Below, piece after piece: positions 60,601 to 64,000 of a stretch of DNA of 64,000 nt; position 1 is the stretch's first letter, and every line of letters starts with the position of its first letter. The position numbers and the translations under genes are program-made. The stretch spans positions 54,245,733 through 54,309,732 of the forward strand of contig JALIRH010000002.1 in NCBI GenBank assembly GCA_023055505.1. Reading direction: 5' to 3'. The stretch comes from Callipepla californica brunnescens (lineage: Eukaryota > Chordata > Aves > Galliformes > Odontophoridae). The notes beneath the pieces were generated by a model, which was not told the DNA's origin, ran no database searches, and saw nothing but the letters and a program-made list of their open reading frames with translations.

Positions 60601-61960
60601 GCACATATATTATATATATTGAACGTATTATAGCATTTCATCGAAATCAGGTTGTGCTGTTCCACAAGTGCCATGAATTTTCCTCCCTCTTCAGCATTTG
60701 CATTAAAAAGTTAGAAATTGTTGCCGCAGAATTTCGATATTTCTGTGAAAACCACCCTTCTAGTAATTTTTATTTTACAGTTACGAATGTTCCTTAGTCA
60801 GTGTCTCTCCCCTGATGAGGCTGAGACATAATTCAGTTGTAGGTCTACCAGAAAACTGTGCAGGAGACATGCCTTTGAACGTGCAATTAAAAATTGCATT
60901 GGCCTTTTTTCTTTTCCTGTTTTATCTTTTTGTAAACTCACATCTAATTTGATGACTGCTTTCATTACAGTTCTCAAGGGAATTCTCTCTCACCGAATGT
61001 CGTTTTTTGCATATTTACTTTCCCCACAAGTATTAGTGTGCAGAAGCACAAGTTGGATCTTGCATTGTTTTGTTTTTGCTTTTGTTACGTCCTGTTTTTC
61101 TCCATAATGTTGTTAACTTCCTCACAATTTATTATTATCTGCATATTCCAGATAAAGCCTGTAGATTTCTACCTCTCACTGACCAACTGTTTGGGTAGTT
61201 TTACTGACAGTGTAGCGTGAGAATTACTCAGATTTGGAACACAACTTTGCAGCTGGGTGGAAGCAGCCTGAGTTGCTTTGCTTTCCCTACGCATGCCAAT
61301 ATAGTGATTCCTGCAGCAGTGGTGGTTCAGGAAGCACATCCTTTGGTGTCTTCTATCTACGTACAGCCATCTAGCACTGGGAGTGGAAGACAGTGGGAGG
61401 GTCAATTCTATGAACAGCTCTTCCTTTTTAGACATGCTGGAAACATGCTGCTTCCATCTTTCACCAGAGGTGAATCATGAAAAGACTTTGTCACAAACTC
61501 GACACTCAAAAGTTGTATAGAAGAGTTACCTGTCTTTTCAGCCTTCACTTCCCATCCCACCTCCCAGAGCCAGCACATACCTTACTTGGCATTTCCTAAA
61601 TTATCCCATAGTTACTGCTGACCCTGTGATACTCTGAACTGAAGAATCAACATCTTTTCCAACAAGCATCATTTTAGGCATTTTCAGCCTTGATCCTCCC
61701 TGTGCCTCAGGTGGAGAGATGGGGCCAGCAGAGGGAAGGCTGCCTGCCATTTACCTCTTCTCACAAGCATTGGGACACACTGCACTGACACTGACTCTGA
61801 GGTGGGGAATCTGGTGGCAAAACCTATCATCCACCTATACAATTAATCCACCTTTGTCTGATGCTGTGTACTAGTCTAAGGCAGCTGTGTTTGATCCTGT
61901 GTCATGGGTATATATGTGAAGCTGAACGTCTCATCTTTTTCTTTCAAAAGGTGAAAATCT
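57681..61960. other. AT-rich non-coding DNA
   Basis: No gene recognised. A16 at 59602-59617, a (GTTT)n-like tract at 59741-59758, and TATATATT-rich sequence at 60588-60632 with two imperfect ATTATAGCA copies. The 76- to 88-codon open frames here have no recognisable family. Confidence 0.5.
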
Positions 61961-62375
61961 TAGAATCATAGAACCCCTAAGAGTTGGAAAGGACCTCTGA
62001 AGGTCCCCTCATCCAACTCCCTTGGGCATGTGTGGATAGATGAGGTTGCCCAGGGCCTAATCTAGCCTTGCCTTGAAAGTGTCCAGGGATGGGGCATCAA
62101 CCACATCTCCAGACACTCTGTTCCAGTGTCTCACCACCCTCACTGTGAAGTACTTTTTCCTTATATCCAGCCTAAATCTACCCTCTTTGAGCTTGAAGCC
62201 ACTTCCTTTTGTTCTGTCACCACAGACCCTGCCAAAGAATCTGTCCCCTTCTTTCCTGTAGCTCCCCTTTAGATACTGAAAGGCCGCTCTCAGGTCACTT
62301 CAGTGCCTTCTCTTCTCCAGGCTGAGTGGCCCCAGCTCTCTCAGCCTGTCCTCGATGTGGCATGACCTCTGGCTT
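61961..62375 (-). repeat. CR1 LINE fragment, about 415 bp, well preserved
   Basis: The plus strand begins with the inverted CR1 3' terminus (TAGAATCATAGAACCCCTAA). It follows the CR1 landmarks without interruption: 'gagttggaaaggacctctgaagg', 'ccagggatggggcatcaaccacatctcc', 'ctctgttccagtgtctcaccaccctcactgtgaag', 'ttgagcttgaagccacttccttttgttctgtcacc' and 'ttctcttctccaggctgagtggccccagctctctcagcctgtcctcg'. The element is therefore on the minus strand and 5'-truncated within the distal pol/3' UTR region. Of the four copies here it is the cleanest match, so it is probably the youngest. No reverse-transcriptase frame remains. Confidence 0.95.
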
Positions 62376-62628
62376 TCAAACTAAGTAATCATAGTGCTTT
62401 AGGTCTATTACAAAAATGTAGAAATATTATTATTAGCCACTAGAGTAATATTTGGTGATATAAGAGCAAATAAATAAGTTAAAACTCCCAACTTCCTTTG
62501 TTTTTTCTGACACTGTAATACCTGCTCTCACTGTACTGACCACAACCACTTGAGTAGATGTGTCACTTCTCCTGTTCTTTTCTTATATTCCCAGCAGATG
62601 AGATATTAAACTGTATGGCAGGGTCCAG

Positions 62629-62655
62629 AAAAAAAAAAAAAAAAGAAAAAAAAAA
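62629..62655. repeat. Interrupted A-tract
   Basis: Sixteen A, one G, then ten A. No retroposon body is recognisable upstream. A slippage tract is the simplest reading. Confidence 0.85.
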
Positions 62656-62843
62656 GCTTAAGTTGTGATGCTCTCCCTTCTCAAAATTAACTGATCTCCT
62701 ATTGGCCTAGCATAGCTCCTTCTCTCTTGACAGATTATTACTCTTAATCATATGAATCAGTGCTCATTCTGGTATGATTTTGATGAAGTCCATAAAAGAC
62801 AGTACGTTCATCTCCTCCGATGCTTTGAATATTGAAATAGGAC

Positions 62844-62861
62844 TTTTTTTTTTTTTTTTTT
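62844..62861. repeat. T18 homopolymer
   Basis: Uninterrupted T-run about 190 bp after the A-tract. The A- and T-tracts could pair as a long imperfect inverted repeat, which may be coincidence. Confidence 0.85.
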
Positions 62862-64000
62862 CTGGTAATTTTTCTGCGTTAATTGCTTCTATTTATTCAG
62901 TGAGTGCTGGCTTTTCTGATAACCCATCCTGCAGACTCCTTGACACCCTGCATCCTGAGAAGTCTTGTCCTTGAAGTTGCTACAATGCACAATGATCAGA
63001 ACTTACTGCTGATGTTTTGTTAGCATTTACTAGCAACGTCTTGGCAGAGGGTGACCTCTAGTACTGTCTCTTAAACATTTTCAATTTACAGACTCAAGAA
63101 TTTTTGCTGTCTTTGCCTCTCATTCTTTTGAAGAGGTCAGCCCTTTATGAACTTGCCACAAGAAAGAAGTTCAAAATGCCCTGTATACTCAAACAGGAAT
63201 ACAGCTACAACGAACACAAAACATACAATTCATTTTAATATTTATAGAAGAAATTCACATTGTTTTAAACGAGCAGCTGCTGTCATTTGGCTATGAGCAG
63301 ATGTTAGACCTCCGAAAGCTTTGCTGATAATTAAAATACTAACAGTTAGTGTTTTACCCCAGCTGCAGGTTCTGTTTACTGTAAATTTGATTTTAATGGT
63401 ACCTCTGTGCAGTTATTGAATAGAGGTTTGTTTTCTACTATACATACAAAAGTGTCTACAATGAAGACAAATGGTTATTTCCCGTAATTTACTCTGGAAA
63501 GATATGAATATACAGTGTAATGTGGTTGAATTGATAAATGAAATGCAGATATGACTATCACGTAGCAAATGGCATCTCTGTTGTTTTAACTAACAAAAAT
63601 AACTAAAGAAACTTACTAGTTCTAGTTATTGCCAAACATTCTGCCTAAAAGCTGCCATGCTTTTCAAATGGGTTGAGACATGCCCTCGAGCAAAGAACAG
63701 GTGCTCCTTTTTACTGAATGGCTGCATCAATCAGAATAAATAAATAAAGGAAATCACGATACTCATATTTGATCAGTATGCAGGGGAATATAATTTCTGC
63801 TTGATCATTTCATAACATGATGTTTTATTTTAGGTGTCCCTTACAAGTGTCTGTTCTCCTTAGTGCCTGTATCCACATCAAACGTTGGGAAAGGCTGGCC
63901 AATTTCAGAATTGTTAATCCCAAGGGCCTGATTATGCAAACACAATGCATAATGCAAGCTACCACGTTTAGTCCCTTTGAGACTATTGAGGCTAACTATG

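Larger units (their letters stand above)
62376..64000. other. AT-rich non-coding DNA
   Basis: No gene recognised. Contains A16-G-A10 (62629-62655) and T18 (62844-62861). The end of the window is ordinary AT-rich sequence. Confidence 0.5.

Noticed and set aside
1..64000. tRNA, rRNA, CRISPR arrays, bacterial-type operons
   Set aside because: No tRNA A/B-box pairs with a plausible cloverleaf, no rRNA-like blocks and no regularly spaced direct repeats were seen. The CR1 content shows a bird nuclear genome.

Overview
The window looks like a stretch of an avian nuclear genome (bird, macrochromosome-like). The base composition is AT-rich, dispersed repeats are sparse, and the recognisable repeats are mostly chicken-repeat-1 (CR1) LINE fragments with their usual severe 5' truncation. 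Two further segments resemble avian endogenous-retrovirus LTRs, and one resembles the 3' tail of a very old amniote SINE/L2-type repeat. I recognise no protein-coding exon, no tRNA or rRNA and no CRISPR array. None of the open frames (60-212 codons) shows a family I know, and their number and size fit chance in AT-rich DNA. The window is best read as intergenic DNA or the inside of a very large intron, that is, a gene desert.

Layout. From 1 to about 12 kb the sequence is ordinary AT-rich DNA. It holds two minus-strand CR1 copies (2.3 and 3.3-3.95 kb), a 20-bp perfect palindrome (4.1 kb), a small CpG-containing GC-rich patch (5.74-5.92 kb), the longest open frame of the window (10.38-11.01 kb, possibly part of a transcript but unproven) and one plus-strand CR1 3' end (11.97-12.14 kb). 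From 12 to 38 kb the sequence is mostly featureless. Exceptions are two LTR-like segments (19.54-19.86 and 25.67-26.13 kb), homopolymer and pyrimidine-rich tracts, and two stretches (13.85-14.1 and 22.26-22.59 kb) with the look of conserved regulatory DNA.

From 38.6 to 57.7 kb the texture changes. Dispersed repeats almost vanish, except for the ancient repeat tail at 40.76 kb. There are many blocks dense in homeodomain cores (TAATTA), E-boxes, HMG-box and FOX-like sites and short inverted repeats. This is the texture of a cluster of conserved non-coding elements, of the kind that surrounds developmental transcription-factor genes. The clearest blocks are 38.65-39.30, 41.88-42.11 (with a near-perfect 40-nt hairpin), 47.82-48.12, 49.23-49.48, 50.34-50.70, 50.99-51.34, 53.37-53.77, a SOX-OCT composite-like site at 55.06 and 57.40-57.68 kb. 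From 58 to 64 kb ordinary AT-rich sequence resumes, with one well-preserved CR1 (61.96-62.38 kb).

No genes can be shown to work together here. If the regulatory reading is right, the functional content is distal enhancers for a gene outside the window. Conservation cannot be seen in a single sequence, so all such calls are inference from texture and motifs. I found no convincing evidence of a previously undescribed system.
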